Shown: piece after piece, positions 1 to 8,711 of the stretch
Layout: the number at the start of each line of letters is the position of its first letter
How positions within the stretch are numbered: position 1 is the stretch's first letter
Assembly (NCBI RefSeq): GCF_026012015.1
Contig: NZ_BRXR01000001.1
Span: 1,426,001 to 1,490,000, forward strand
DNA length: 64,000 bases
DNA from: Clostridium omnivorum
GTDB taxonomy: Bacteria > Bacillota > Clostridia > Clostridiales > Clostridiaceae
Reading direction: 5' to 3'
Notes under the pieces: generated by a model
The model's database searches: none
Told to the model about the DNA's origin: nothing
Seen by the model: only the letters and a program-made list of their open reading frames with translations
Made by a program: the position numbers and the translations under genes

Positions 1-2
1 TA

Positions 3-353
3 AGAGTAAACGAAGTAGAAGATTTAATGGTTCAAAATACTGAAAAAATTAACTATGGTGATAATATACTAAATGATGCTGTTAATAATGTTAAAGATAT
101 GATAGATGGTCTTAAAAATTCAGGTAACAGCATTAAAGAAATAAATGACTTAATTCATTCTCTATTAGACAAAACACAAAACGTTGTTTCCTTCAACTCC
201 AACATTTCTGAAACAACTAAAAATACTATTACTAATTTTAATATGGTTTTTGAATCTATACATCAAAATGCAGCTATGAGTGAGGAATTGACCAGCAGTG
301 CTGAAAATCTGAAAGCTATAGCTGTAGAAATGAACAAACTAATTCACAATTAA
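3..353 (+). CDS. Methyl-accepting chemotaxis protein, C-terminal fragment
   Basis: The reading frame is open to the left edge, so only the last 116 residues of a longer protein are present; the internal ATG at 27 is not a convincing start. The visible part is a continuous amphipathic helix rich in Asn, Ser, Ile and Glu, ending in AAMSEELTSSAENL and a short tail, the pattern of the C-terminal half of a chemoreceptor signalling domain. The highly conserved hairpin tip that contacts CheA/CheW is not in view and would lie upstream. A terminator follows directly. The protein would transmit a ligand signal to the CheA kinase at the membrane; the ligand cannot be told from this part. Confidence 0.75.
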   Translation, partial: RVNEVEDLMVQNTEKINYGDNILNDAVNNVKDMIDGLKNSGNSIKEINDLIHSLLDKTQNVVSFNSNISETTKNTITNFNMVFESIHQNAAMSEELTSSAENLKAIAVEMNKLIHN

Positions 354-378
354 TTTGCTATATACAATTTTCCCCCTT

Positions 379-426
379 TAAGCCCATCTCGTATAATATA
401 TTGATATATGAGATGAGCTTTTTTTA
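379..426 (+). terminator. Rho-independent terminator after the chemoreceptor gene
   Basis: Inverted repeat of about 14 bp (AAGCCCATCTCGTAT paired with ATATGAGATGAGCTT, one G-U) followed by a run of seven T on the plus strand. It separates the convergent chemoreceptor and GltD-like genes. Confidence 0.85.
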
Positions 427-430
427 TATT

Positions 431-1669
431 CTATACCTCTAAGGACTGAACATATTCATCAATAGCTTGAGCTACTATTTTTGACACTCTTACAGCTTCT
501 ACAACTGTCCTTGCCCCAGTTACTACATCTCCAGAAGCAAAAACTCCTTCTCTAGTAGTTCCACCAACTTCATTTGTCTCAATTAGTCCTTTTTCAGTTA
601 CCTCTATACCTTTTGTATTTGATACTATGTTTGCTCTAGGGCCTTGTCCAATTGCTAATATAACTGAATCTACTTTAAAGATTTCTTCAGTACCTTCTAA
701 GACTTTTATTTTTCTTGTACCCTGTTGTTCTTCTACCTCTGTCTTAATATACTTTACGCCTTCATCAACAAACTCAATTGGTGCTTTATAAAATTCAAAT
801 CTTACTCCATCAGCTTTTGCATATTCTACTTCAACAGGTTCTGCTTCAATGCCCTCTGGGCCTCCTCTGTACATTATAAAAACCTCTCTTGAACCATTTC
901 TTAGTGCTGTTCTTGCAACATCCATGGCTACATTTCCCGCTCCAATAATGCACACTCTTCTTCCCAAATTATAAGATTTTGGATTTTTTAGATAGTCGAT
1001 TGCATAATGAACATGTCCAAAGGTTTCTCCTTTTATTCCTATGGCTGTTGCCTTCCATACCCCTGTGCCTATAAAGATAGCTTTATACCCGTCTCTAAAA
1101 ATATCATCCACAGTAATAGATGAACCTATTAGTGTGTTAGGCCTAATTTTGATACCCATACTAATTAGCTTTTCCTTAAGCTTTTCTAGAACACTTTTAG
1201 GAAGCCTAAACTCAGGTATTCCATATCTTAAAACACCGCCTATATTATCATGAGCTTCAAAAATTGTAATATTATAGCCTTTAGCTGCTAGTATAAATGC
1301 TATGCATATTCCTGCTGGTCCTGATCCTATTATAGCTATTTTCTTACCATTACGACTTATGACTTCTGTATTTATAAAATTTAAGTAATAGTCGGAAATA
1401 TAATTCTCTATTGCGCTTATTTGAACAGGATTATTCTTTTTACCTAAAACACAATGCCCCTCACATTGTTTTTCGTGTGGACATACTAAAGAGCATACCA
1501 CTGATAGTGGATTATTATTAAAAAGCTTTTCCCCCGCTTCTAATATTTCACCTTGTAAAAACATTTCAATGACTTCATTAATAGGAGTATTTACTGGACA
1601 TCCACTTTTACAATTTGGCTTTTTACAATTTAAACATCTTTTAGCTTCTTTAATGACAAATTCACCCAT
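431..1669 (-). CDS. GltD-like NAD(P)H-dependent flavoprotein oxidoreductase with N-terminal Fe-S domain
   Basis: 412 residues. Residues about 10-75 carry two Cys clusters (CLNCKKPNCKSGCP and CSLVCPHEKQCEGHC) that bind [4Fe-4S] centres as in glutamate synthase small subunit and NfnB. A first Rossmann motif (IIGSGPAG, FAD) lies near residue 113 and a second (IIGAGNVAMD, NAD(P)H) near 243; the C-terminal ASGDVVTGARTVVEA is the usual FAD-binding end. The start has AGGAGG nine bases upstream. No glutamate synthase large subunit or NfnA lies beside it, so it may be a stand-alone flavoprotein moving electrons between NAD(P)H and ferredoxin or another partner; the substrate is unknown. It is isolated from the upstream decarboxylase operon by a terminator. 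Confidence 0.8.
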   Translation of the reverse strand: MGEFVIKEAKRCLNCKKPNCKSGCPVNTPINEVIEMFLQGEILEAGEKLFNNNPLSVVCSLVCPHEKQCEGHCVLGKKNNPVQISAIENYISDYYLNFINTEVISRNGKKIAIIGSGPAGICIAFILAAKGYNITIFEAHDNIGGVLRYGIPEFRLPKSVLEKLKEKLISMGIKIRPNTLIGSSITVDDIFRDGYKAIFIGTGVWKATAIGIKGETFGHVHYAIDYLKNPKSYNLGRRVCIIGAGNVAMDVARTALRNGSREVFIMYRGGPEGIEAEPVEVEYAKADGVRFEFYKAPIEFVDEGVKYIKTEVEEQQGTRKIKVLEGTEEIFKVDSVILAIGQGPRANIVSNTKGIEVTEKGLIETNEVGGTTREGVFASGDVVTGARTVVEAVRVSKIVAQAIDEYVQSLEV

Positions 1670-1693
1670 GCTATGTTTCCTCCTATCCCTAAA

Positions 1694-1742
1694 ATAAAAA
1701 AGCTGCAGGTGGATTACTGCTAGTTAAATCCATCTACAGCTT
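1694..1742 (-). terminator. Terminator of the oxaloacetate decarboxylase operon
   Basis: 16-bp stem with two G-U pairs (AAGCTGTAGATGGATT against AATCCACCTGCAGCTT) followed by T6 in the minus direction, just after the tiny gamma-subunit gene. Confidence 0.85.
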
Positions 1743-1801
1743 GTTCACAGCTATAATTTTATACTCTTTATAGCAGTCAATCATTTATTATAATTATTTG
1801 T

Positions 1802-1936
1802 CTATTTCTCGGGAAATAATTTTATTAATGCCTTAATTGCAAGAAATATAATAAGTAATACTACAAAAATTCCGCCCATTCCCGCAAATAGTACTTTTAA
1901 CGCTTCATTAAAATTTGATAATGCTGCACCGTTCAT
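1802..1936 (-). CDS. oadG: Tiny membrane gamma subunit (OadG-like), 44 aa
   Basis: Small gene of 44 codons. It begins MNGAALSNFNEALKVLFAGM, continues as one hydrophobic helix (GGIFVVLLIIFLAIKALI) and ends KLFPEK. An AGGTGG ribosome site precedes the ATG by six bases and the gene follows oadB by 22 bp. Gamma subunits of Na+-pumping decarboxylases have one N-terminal membrane helix and a soluble C-terminal tail that contacts the alpha subunit; here only the helix part is present. A soluble tail-like protein is encoded separately at 3555-3770, so the gamma subunit appears split in two. The helix presumably anchors the complex to OadB. Confidence 0.75.
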   Translation of the reverse strand: MNGAALSNFNEALKVLFAGMGGIFVVLLIIFLAIKALIKLFPEK

Positions 1937-1958
1937 CTATGCCACCTACCTTATATAC

Positions 1959-3083
1959 CTAAAATTTGATTAGGTTTAATATTAATCCACCAGCAATAAC
2001 TGATGCTATTTGTCCTGCTACATTGGCTCCAACTGCATGCATTAATATAAAGTTTTGATTGTCTTCCTTTTGAGCCATTTTTTGAATTACTCTAGCTGAC
2101 ATAGGGAATGCTGATATTCCAGCAGCACCTACCATTGGATTAACCTTATGCTTAAGGAATAAATTAAGGAATTTTGCAAAAAGAACTCCTCCAATAGTGT
2201 CGAAAATAAATGCACATAATCCAAGCGCAATTACTATGCCAGTTTTAACAGTAACGAAGTTTTCTGCTGTCATAGAAGCTGCAATTGTTATTCCAAGTAA
2301 TAGTGTAATAATGTTTACAAGTTCGTTTTGTGCAGTTTTTGATAACTTTTCTAATACTCCACATTCTCTTATTAGGTTTCCAAACATTAAAAATCCTACT
2401 AGAGATACTGAAGTCGGAGCTATAAGTCCTGCAATTACAGTAACTACTATTGGAAATAATATTTTTGTTCTCTTAGAAATATTTTCAGCCTTATAAGGCA
2501 TTCTTATCATTCTTTCCTTCTTAGTTGTAACTAGTTTTATAGCAAAAGGCTGTATAACTGGTACTAATGACATATAAGAATATGCTGCTACAGTAATTGG
2601 TGCTATAAGACTACTTTTAAAGTAGTTAGCTACAAATATTGAAGTAGGTCCATCTGCTGCTCCTATAATACCTATTGATGCTGCATCCTTTAAATCAAAT
2701 CCTAAAAGTGCTGCTACGCATATAGTAAAGAATATTCCAAATTGAGCAGCTGCTCCAAATAGAAGCATAAAAGGATTAGAAAGAAGTGGTCCGAAGTCTA
2801 TCATAGCTCCTATTCCTATAAATAGAAGGAGTGGAAACATTTCTGTTGATATTCCACCTTTAAATAGGAAATCCAAAATACCCTCTACTGGTGTTCCATT
2901 TAAAGATTGTGTTATAGCTCCTGACATTGGTATATTTACAAGAATCGCACCAAATCCCATAGGCAATAATAGTGCAGGTTCAAAATCCTTAGCTATTGCT
3001 AAGTATATTAGTACTGCTCCAATACACCACATTACTATTTGCTTTATGGTAATTGAAGTAATACCAGCTAATAAAAAACTCAT
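1959..3083 (-). CDS. oadB: Na+-translocating decarboxylase beta subunit
   Basis: 374 residues of very hydrophobic sequence with about 9-11 predicted membrane helices, matching the OadB/GcdB/MmdB family in length. The segment GIIGAADGPTSIFVA (about residues 137-151) is the family's conserved ADGPT region whose Asp is implicated in Na+ passage. The family uses the free energy of carboxybiotin decarboxylation to export Na+. GGGAGG lies nine bases before the ATG. It is the fourth gene of the operon, after the alpha subunit, the soluble gamma-like protein and the biotin carrier. Confidence 0.93.
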   Translation of the reverse strand: MSFLLAGITSITIKQIVMWCIGAVLIYLAIAKDFEPALLLPMGFGAILVNIPMSGAITQSLNGTPVEGILDFLFKGGISTEMFPLLLFIGIGAMIDFGPLLSNPFMLLFGAAAQFGIFFTICVAALLGFDLKDAASIGIIGAADGPTSIFVANYFKSSLIAPITVAAYSYMSLVPVIQPFAIKLVTTKKERMIRMPYKAENISKRTKILFPIVVTVIAGLIAPTSVSLVGFLMFGNLIRECGVLEKLSKTAQNELVNIITLLLGITIAASMTAENFVTVKTGIVIALGLCAFIFDTIGGVLFAKFLNLFLKHKVNPMVGAAGISAFPMSARVIQKMAQKEDNQNFILMHAVGANVAGQIASVIAGGLILNLIKF

Positions 3084-3176
3084 TATTGTAATCCTCCCTT
3101 GTATTCATCATATTGCTTAGTAATAGCACTCTTATGTTTTCCGCTTTAATTAACAGTCCCTGATATAATCAAATAA

Positions 3177-3524
3177 TTAAGCTATTTGAACAAGAGCATC
3201 TCCAGCGTTTACAGAATCGCCTTTAGCTACTGATACTGCAGTAACAGTTCCATCTACTGGTGATACTATTTCATTTTCCATCTTCATAGCTTCAAGTACT
3301 ACTAATAATTGTCCTTTTTTAATTACATCTCCAGGCTTAACAGCAACATTTACAATATTACCAGGCATTGGAGCATCTATTTTTTGTCCCCCTGCATTTT
3401 GTACTGGAGCACTAGTACGTACTGGAGCTTCTTTTTCTACCACAGAAGTAGCTGCTTCTCCTGTTACCTCTTCTATTTCTACTTCATAAGCTTTTCCGTT
3501 TAACTTTATAACATACTTTTTCAT
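3177..3524 (-). CDS. Biotin carboxyl carrier protein of the decarboxylase
   Basis: 115 residues. The N-terminal 35 residues are a short beta segment, followed by an Ala/Pro/Val linker (about 25-50) and a biotinyl domain with the attachment motif VLEAMKMENEI (Lys at about residue 82 of EAMKM). In Klebsiella-type OadA the biotin domain is fused to the alpha subunit; here it is a separate protein, as in glutaconyl-CoA and methylmalonyl-CoA decarboxylases. It would carry CO2 from the alpha carboxyltransferase in the cytoplasm to OadB at the membrane. Ribosome site AGGAGGG lies 12 bases upstream. Confidence 0.92.
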   Translation of the reverse strand: MKKYVIKLNGKAYEVEIEEVTGEAATSVVEKEAPVRTSAPVQNAGGQKIDAPMPGNIVNVAVKPGDVIKKGQLLVVLEAMKMENEIVSPVDGTVTAVSVAKGDSVNAGDALVQIA

Positions 3525-3554
3525 ATCTTTTAAACACCCTCCTGTAATTCTATA

Positions 3555-3770
3555 TTATTTAATTCTAGTAATCCTTGAAATATGAAAATGTGAATCTGGC
3601 TTATCTTCACCAGCCATAGCAGCTGCTGCTAAAGCTACAACAATTCTATCCTCTTCATCAATCTCTAGGCTTACTCTATTTTCGTCACTGCTTTGAGCTG
3701 CCTGCTTTACTACCTCTTCTGATTTTTCTTCATTACCAAAAAGTCTCTTAAAAAAATCTGATATTGCCAC
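3555..3770 (-). CDS. Soluble gamma-like small subunit of the decarboxylase
   Basis: About 71 residues. The frame could begin at a GTG at 3782, but the ribosome site AAGGTGG overlaps that position; a GTG at 3770 (VAISDFFKRLF) has proper spacing. The C-terminal half (VVALAAAAMAG then FHISRITRI) matches the soluble end of OadG-type gamma subunits, which have an Ala-rich helix and a short terminal strand. No membrane helix is present. It sits between oadA and the biotin carrier and, with the 44-residue membrane protein at the operon end, probably makes up one gamma function. The assignment is an inference from pattern and context. Confidence 0.65.
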   Translation of the reverse strand: MAISDFFKRLFGNEEKSEEVVKQAAQSSDENRVSLEIDEEDRIVVALAAAAMAGEDKPDSHFHISRITRIK

Positions 3771-3792
3771 TGTTTTCACCACCTTATATACA

Positions 3793-5196
3793 TTACATAG
3801 TTACAGTAATATAATGTATTTTTTCTGAGCTGTCACCTGAAGCTTCATTAGTCTTTGGGTTTAGCCTATCTTCAAAGAATTTCCTAGCAACCTGAGGAAA
3901 TAATATATAGGATAATAAATCTTCTGTAGAAGTAGCTAAATCACCAATTTCAGCTCTGTACTTTTCTATTTCTGGCTCTAATAAATCTGCTGGCCTAACA
4001 GTGATTATCTCCTCATCACCAATAATCTTTTGTTTAACTTCTTCATTAATTGGTGCTGGTGATCTTCCATATAGTCCTCTAACATATTCCTTTATTTCTT
4101 TTGGTACCATCTTATATCTTTCACCAGCTAATATATTAAACACTGCTTGTGTTCCAACCATTTGGCTAAGTGGAGTAACAAGTGGTGGAAAACCTAAGTC
4201 TTCTCTTACTCTTGGAATTTCTCTAAGTACAGCCTCGTATTTATCCTCTGCACGTTGAGCCTTTAGCTGTGATAAAAGGTTTGAAAGCATTCCTCCTGGA
4301 ACTTGATAGGATATAGTCTTTGGTTCAACATCCATAACCTTAGGATTTAGTATGCCATTTTCTCTGTACTTTTCTTTTATAGGTTTAAAATAATCAGCAA
4401 TTTCTCCTAATAGGTTAGTATCAAGTTTAGGGTCTCTATCACTTTCCTTTAGGGTAAGTACTAGTGATTCTGTAGCTGGCTGTGAAGTACCTTCAGCAAA
4501 AGGTGAAATTGCAGTATCAATTATGTCAATCCCTGCTTCTACAGCCTTTAGATAGGTCATTGATGCAATTCCACTTGTACTATGAGTGTGCAACTCTAAA
4601 GGAATACTTACAGTTTCCTTTAATCTCTTAACAAGCTCATAAGCGGAAAATGGTGTAAGTATGCCGGCCATATCCTTTATACAAATTGAATCTGCGCCAA
4701 GGCTTTCCATCTTCTTTGACAGCTCTACATAGTAATCTATAGTATGAATCTTACTAGTAGTGTAGCTAATTGCACATTGGCAATGCGCTCCAGCCTTTTT
4801 AATTGCCTTGATTGAAGTTTCTAGATTTCTTGTATCATTTAATGCATCAAAAACTCTAATTATGTCTATTCCATTTTCAACGGATTTCTTTATAAATTCC
4901 TCAACTACATCATCTGCATAATGCTTATATCCTAAAAGATTTTGTCCCCTTAAAAGCATTTGAAGTTTGGTATTCTTAGCAACTTTTCTTATTGCTCTAA
5001 GCCTTTCCCATGGATCTTCATTAAGAAAACGCAAACAAGCATCAAAGGTTGCTCCTCCCCATACTTCTAATGCATTATATCCAACTCTGTCCATTTTCTC
5101 TAGTATAGGCAATATTTCATCAGTTCTTAATCTTGTAGCTATTAGAGACTGATGTCCATCTCTTAATGATGTCTCTGTTATTTTAACTGGATTCAC
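3793..5196 (-). CDS. oadA: Oxaloacetate decarboxylase alpha subunit (carboxyltransferase)
   Basis: 467 residues. It opens with ITETSLRDGHQSLIATR, the conserved carboxyltransferase start with the metal-binding Asp; LHTHSTSG (about residue 207) supplies the two metal-ligand His, and CIKDMAG the Lys of the active site. The PYC/OadA conserved domain follows to about residue 440. No biotinyl domain is fused at the C-terminus; that domain is a separate gene downstream. It transfers CO2 from oxaloacetate to biotin, giving pyruvate. The start is GTG with GGAGG eight bases upstream. First gene of a five-gene operon, about 100 bp after citX. A pyruvate-carboxylase or transcarboxylase subunit is the alternative, but OadB and citrate lyase nearby favour this reading. 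Confidence 0.93.
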   Translation of the reverse strand: MNPVKITETSLRDGHQSLIATRLRTDEILPILEKMDRVGYNALEVWGGATFDACLRFLNEDPWERLRAIRKVAKNTKLQMLLRGQNLLGYKHYADDVVEEFIKKSVENGIDIIRVFDALNDTRNLETSIKAIKKAGAHCQCAISYTTSKIHTIDYYVELSKKMESLGADSICIKDMAGILTPFSAYELVKRLKETVSIPLELHTHSTSGIASMTYLKAVEAGIDIIDTAISPFAEGTSQPATESLVLTLKESDRDPKLDTNLLGEIADYFKPIKEKYRENGILNPKVMDVEPKTISYQVPGGMLSNLLSQLKAQRAEDKYEAVLREIPRVREDLGFPPLVTPLSQMVGTQAVFNILAGERYKMVPKEIKEYVRGLYGRSPAPINEEVKQKIIGDEEIITVRPADLLEPEIEKYRAEIGDLATSTEDLLSYILFPQVARKFFEDRLNPKTNEASGDSSEKIHYITVTM

Positions 5197-5294
5197 TATC
5201 TTTACCTCCTCATAACCTTATAAAGATTACAAATCTTTATAGTACTATTATTCCTTAAGTTCCTCATAATTCCACTAAAGCTATACTATCTATG

Positions 5295-5834
5295 TTAACG
5301 CATCAACTGGAAATAATCAATTGCCATGGATTCAATCTTATCAATTAGCTCATTAACCCCATGTGCCCTTGATCTCCCACATGCAAATGCATTATTATCA
5401 CATAATAAGCATTTTCTTGGGCTTATTCCTAAGTCCTCCCTAGAAATTTGCCTTCCCTTAGCATCCAAAACATCAAAATCATACAATCTTCCTAAAGGAT
5501 GATTTTCCTCAATTGAGGTTGTTAACTCCTTTATCAAAGCTGCTGATATATCAAACACAGCTAAATACTCTGGGCCACTATTTTTAATAAATTCCTTTTC
5601 ATACAGCATATGAATTGGATATTCATTTATTTTTTGCTTAAAAACAAGCAAACCTTCATCATATATCTGTTTTACAAGGGAGTTATACTTTACGGGTCCA
5701 GGTATATTTAGTTTATAAGATACAACTGTGCTACCATACTTGTCTAGCAAATAGTGCTGATTATTAACTCTTATTTCTCTTGCTCTTAAAATGTCATCTA
5801 AAGTTTGTTCTTCACCTTTAAAGTATAAGCTCAC
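5295..5834 (-). CDS. citX: Apo-citrate lyase phosphoribosyl-dephospho-CoA transferase
   Basis: 179 residues, the normal size of CitX. The C-terminal half shows family features: GRLYDFDVLD, the Cys-rich CLLCDNNAFACGRSRAH and a terminal helix. CitX attaches the 2'-(5''-triphosphoribosyl)-3'-dephospho-CoA prosthetic group made by CitG to the Ser of CitD. Start is GTG, seven bases after GGAGGG. It lies 84 bp after citF with a hairpin in the gap, the usual citDEFX order. Confidence 0.9.
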   Translation of the reverse strand: MSLYFKGEEQTLDDILRAREIRVNNQHYLLDKYGSTVVSYKLNIPGPVKYNSLVKQIYDEGLLVFKQKINEYPIHMLYEKEFIKNSGPEYLAVFDISAALIKELTTSIEENHPLGRLYDFDVLDAKGRQISREDLGISPRKCLLCDNNAFACGRSRAHGVNELIDKIESMAIDYFQLMR

Positions 5835-5856
5835 CTTATAACCCTCCTAAATTTCA

Positions 5857-5892
5857 TAGGATTTATAGCAAATTTGTATGTTATAAATCCTA
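5857..5892 (-). other. Hairpin between citF and citX
   Basis: An 11-bp perfect inverted repeat (TAGGATTTATA) with a 14-base loop, ending 23 bases before the citX start. No T run follows, so it is more likely an mRNA-processing or stability structure than a terminator. Confidence 0.4.
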
Positions 5893-5918
5893 TTTCAGTT
5901 AAATAGCTTATATGCTTC

Positions 5919-7451
5919 TTATTTTACTTTTCTTACAACATCAATGATGCTTCCGTCTCTATATTCAACTACTGCGATTACTTGATTTTCATACTGAATT
6001 TTGTCCGGAGTTCCTACTATTTTATAAGCTTTTTCCTTTAGTTCTTCAATAGTATAAACAGGAACACTTAGGTTCTTAAAGTTTTCAATTAAGTCTGTTC
6101 TTCTTGGGTTAATTGCAATACCTATTTCTGTAACAAGTACATCAATACTTTCACCTGGTGTAATAACTGTATTTACAGAATCAACAACACAAGGTATTCT
6201 TCCACGAATTAATGGAGAAACAATCACAGTTAGCTTTGCACAAGCTGCAGTGTCACAGTGTCCACCAGAAGCTCCTCTTAAAACGCCATCAGATCCTGTC
6301 ATAACATTTACATTAAAATTTGTGTCTATTTCTAAGGCTGATAGCACAACAACATCTAACTTATTTGCAATGCAGCCTTTGTTATGTGGATTAGCATAGA
6401 AAGAAGCATCTATTTCATGATGCATTGGATTCTTGCCAATTGAAGCTACTGCACTTAAATCAAAGCCTTGTACATCAAAGATATTTTTAATTAGTCCTTC
6501 TTCATGCATCTCTACCATAGGCTTAGTTATTCCACCAAGGGCAAAGCTAGCTTTGATATCTCTTTTTATCATTTCTTCTCTAATAAATCTGCTTACAGCA
6601 AGTGATGAGCCACCAGTTCCTGTTTGGAAGGAAAAGCCATCCTTAAAATATCCAGATTCAATTATAACTTTGCTTGCATATTCTGCAATTAATAATTCCT
6701 TTGGATTTTTAGTATATCTTGTAGCACCAGAAGCTATTCCCGCAGGATCACCTATTTTGTCTATCTTAACCACATAATCAACATTTGTTTGTGGGATACT
6801 TGCAGGCATATTTGGAAAATCAACTAAGCAATCTGTTATTATAATTACTTTGTCTGCATATTGGGCATCTACCTTTGCATAACCTAATGAGCCGCAGTTT
6901 GCATTTCCTCCTGTACCACTTGCATTACCGTATTCATCACAGGATGGAGCTCCTAAAAAGGCAACATCTACTTTTATCTCGCCAGCTTCTACTGCCCTAG
7001 CTCTTCCACCATGGGATCTTATTATTACTGGCTCTTTCATTAGCCCATTTGATATTTCTTCAGCAAGTGCGCCTCTTAGTCCACTTGTTGTGATGCTTGT
7101 AATTACACCATTCTTAATGTGTTCAATTAATGGCTTATGTATACCAGCTAGAGAACTAGATGCAAGCTTTATATCCTTAATTCCAAGCTTTGCAATAGTA
7201 TCCACAACCATATTTAATATATAATCACCTTCTCTAAAGTGATGGTGAAAAGAAATAGTCATTCCATCTTTTAATCCACTTTTTACTATAGCTTCTTCTA
7301 TACTTTCAAGCAGTTTGCTTTCTCCAGGAATAACTGGTTTAACTTTAGGAGTTGTTTTTGTTATTTCTTCGTCCATAGAAAATGGCTTTTCATAAAGCTT
7401 TCTTGATTTTATAATTTCTTCTGGAATTTCTCTTCCTAAACTATTTTTCAT
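5919..7451 (-). CDS. citF: Citrate lyase alpha subunit (citrate CoA-transferase)
   Basis: 510 residues, typical CitF length. Recognisable family segments include MTISFHHHFREGDYILN near residue 65, SHGGRARAVEAGEIKVDVAF near 150, and DSVNTVITPGESIDVLVTE and AINPRRTDL in the C-terminal third. CitF exchanges acetyl on the acyl carrier CitD for citryl. ATG follows AAGGAGGG. It overlaps the end of citE by 11 bp, so the two are translationally coupled. Acts in the cytoplasm in the CitDEF complex. Confidence 0.96.
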   Translation of the reverse strand: MKNSLGREIPEEIIKSRKLYEKPFSMDEEITKTTPKVKPVIPGESKLLESIEEAIVKSGLKDGMTISFHHHFREGDYILNMVVDTIAKLGIKDIKLASSSLAGIHKPLIEHIKNGVITSITTSGLRGALAEEISNGLMKEPVIIRSHGGRARAVEAGEIKVDVAFLGAPSCDEYGNASGTGGNANCGSLGYAKVDAQYADKVIIITDCLVDFPNMPASIPQTNVDYVVKIDKIGDPAGIASGATRYTKNPKELLIAEYASKVIIESGYFKDGFSFQTGTGGSSLAVSRFIREEMIKRDIKASFALGGITKPMVEMHEEGLIKNIFDVQGFDLSAVASIGKNPMHHEIDASFYANPHNKGCIANKLDVVVLSALEIDTNFNVNVMTGSDGVLRGASGGHCDTAACAKLTVIVSPLIRGRIPCVVDSVNTVITPGESIDVLVTEIGIAINPRRTDLIENFKNLSVPVYTIEELKEKAYKIVGTPDKIQYENQVIAVVEYRDGSIIDVVRKVK

Positions 7452-8340
7452 AGCTCTCGCCCTCCTTGTATAAGCCTACAGCACTTGCTAGTTGTAATAC
7501 TCTTTCTGCTCTGTCAACTATAGGTTTGTCTATCATTTTTCCGTTTAATGATATAACTCCCAAACCTTTTTCTTCTGCTTCCTTAGCAGCTCTCTTAACA
7601 TCTATAGACTTCTTTATTTCTTGAGGAGTAGGTGCATATATCTCATGGACTGGTTTTATTTGTCTTGGGTTTATAACTGACTTTCCATCAAAACCAAGCT
7701 GCTTAATTAATTCTACTTCTCTTCTAAAGCCCTCTTCATTATCAACATCTGAATAAACTGTATCTAAGGCATATATTCCAGCCGCTCTAGCTGCTATAAC
7801 TATTTGAGTTCTTGCCCCTAATAGCTCCATACCGTCTGGATATCTCTTAGTTTTCATGTTAGTAACATAATCTTCTGCTCCAAGTGCTATTCCTATAAGC
7901 CTTTTACTAGCAGTTGCAATTTCGTAGGCATTTATTACTCCAACTGGGCTTTCTATAGCAGCCATCATCCTAGTACTTCCTACTTCTCTTCCAATTTTTC
8001 TTTCTACTTCTTCAATAATAGCTTCTACTGCATGAATATCTTCTTTACTATCAGTTTTAGGAAGTCTTATTACATCAACTCCAGCTCTTACCATAGCTTC
8101 AATATCTGGTCTTCCAAAAGGAGTATCTAATGAATTTATTCTTACTACTAATTCAGTATTGCCATAGTCTATTGTCTTTATTGCATTATATACAAGAAAC
8201 CTAGCGGAATCCTTTTCAGTTATTGCCACAGCATCCTCTAAGTCAAACATTATTGAGTCTGCTCCGTAAATATATGCATCTTTAACCATTCCAGCATTGC
8301 TACCTGGAAGAAACATCATAGTTCTTCTTAAACGTTCCAT
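7441..8340 (-). CDS. citE: Citrate lyase beta subunit (citryl-ACP lyase)
   Basis: 299 residues. The protein starts ERLRRTMMFLPGSNAGMVKD and continues with SIMFDLEDAVA, the CitE/HpcH signature; the Glu and Asp of the Mg2+ site are in IESPVGVINA and GAEDYV. It cleaves citryl-carrier to oxaloacetate and acetyl-carrier. The start ATG shares one base with the citD stop (TAATG) and overlaps citF at its other end, so all three subunits come from one transcript in fixed ratio. Confidence 0.96.
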   Translation of the reverse strand: MERLRRTMMFLPGSNAGMVKDAYIYGADSIMFDLEDAVAITEKDSARFLVYNAIKTIDYGNTELVVRINSLDTPFGRPDIEAMVRAGVDVIRLPKTDSKEDIHAVEAIIEEVERKIGREVGSTRMMAAIESPVGVINAYEIATASKRLIGIALGAEDYVTNMKTKRYPDGMELLGARTQIVIAARAAGIYALDTVYSDVDNEEGFRREVELIKQLGFDGKSVINPRQIKPVHEIYAPTPQEIKKSIDVKRAAKEAEEKGLGVISLNGKMIDKPIVDRAERVLQLASAVGLYKEGESYEK

Positions 8341-8639
8341 TATTCAAGCACCTCCCAGTCATAGTTCTCTTTCATACCAGCTGCTCTACATGCAGCACAT
8401 TGAACTCTAGCCTTTATTGTACAATCTAATGCACCCTTATCATTAGCTATTACTCTGGCATTTTCTATTTTCATTGCTTCTAAAGTCTCTTTTATAACTT
8501 TTCTTACTTGTTTTCCAAATTGCTTTTCCACACTGCTGCTTAATTCGATTTCAATACCAGCTTCATCTTTAGGTTCAATCATTATTTGGATATCGCTAGA
8601 TTCTAAAGTCCCAGCTATTGAACTATTTATGATTTTCAT
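8340..8639 (-). CDS. citD: Citrate lyase gamma subunit (acyl carrier protein)
   Basis: 99 residues if started at the ATG at 8639. An upstream in-frame GTG at 8651 lies inside the AGGAGTG ribosome site and is unlikely. With this start, the prosthetic-group Ser in AGTLESSDI is residue 14, the same number as in characterised CitD. The rest is the short beta domain of the carrier with a late Cys pair (CAACRA). First gene of citDEFX; promoter at 8683-8711. Confidence 0.93.
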   Translation of the reverse strand: MKIINSSIAGTLESSDIQIMIEPKDEAGIEIELSSSVEKQFGKQVRKVIKETLEAMKIENARVIANDKGALDCTIKARVQCAACRAAGMKENYDWEVLE

Positions 8640-8682
8640 ATTCTTTCTCACTCCTAATTCATGTTTAATAATTACTAATTTA

Positions 8683-8711
8683 ATTATAAAGCTGCCCTTA
8701 GTTCACCCCAA
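8683..8711 (-). promoter_or_regulatory. Probable sigma-A promoter of citDEFX
   Basis: On the minus strand TTGGGG at 8711-8706 is followed after 17 bases by a perfect TATAAT at 8688-8683. The poor -35 box suggests activator dependence, fitting the repeats directly upstream. Confidence 0.65.
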
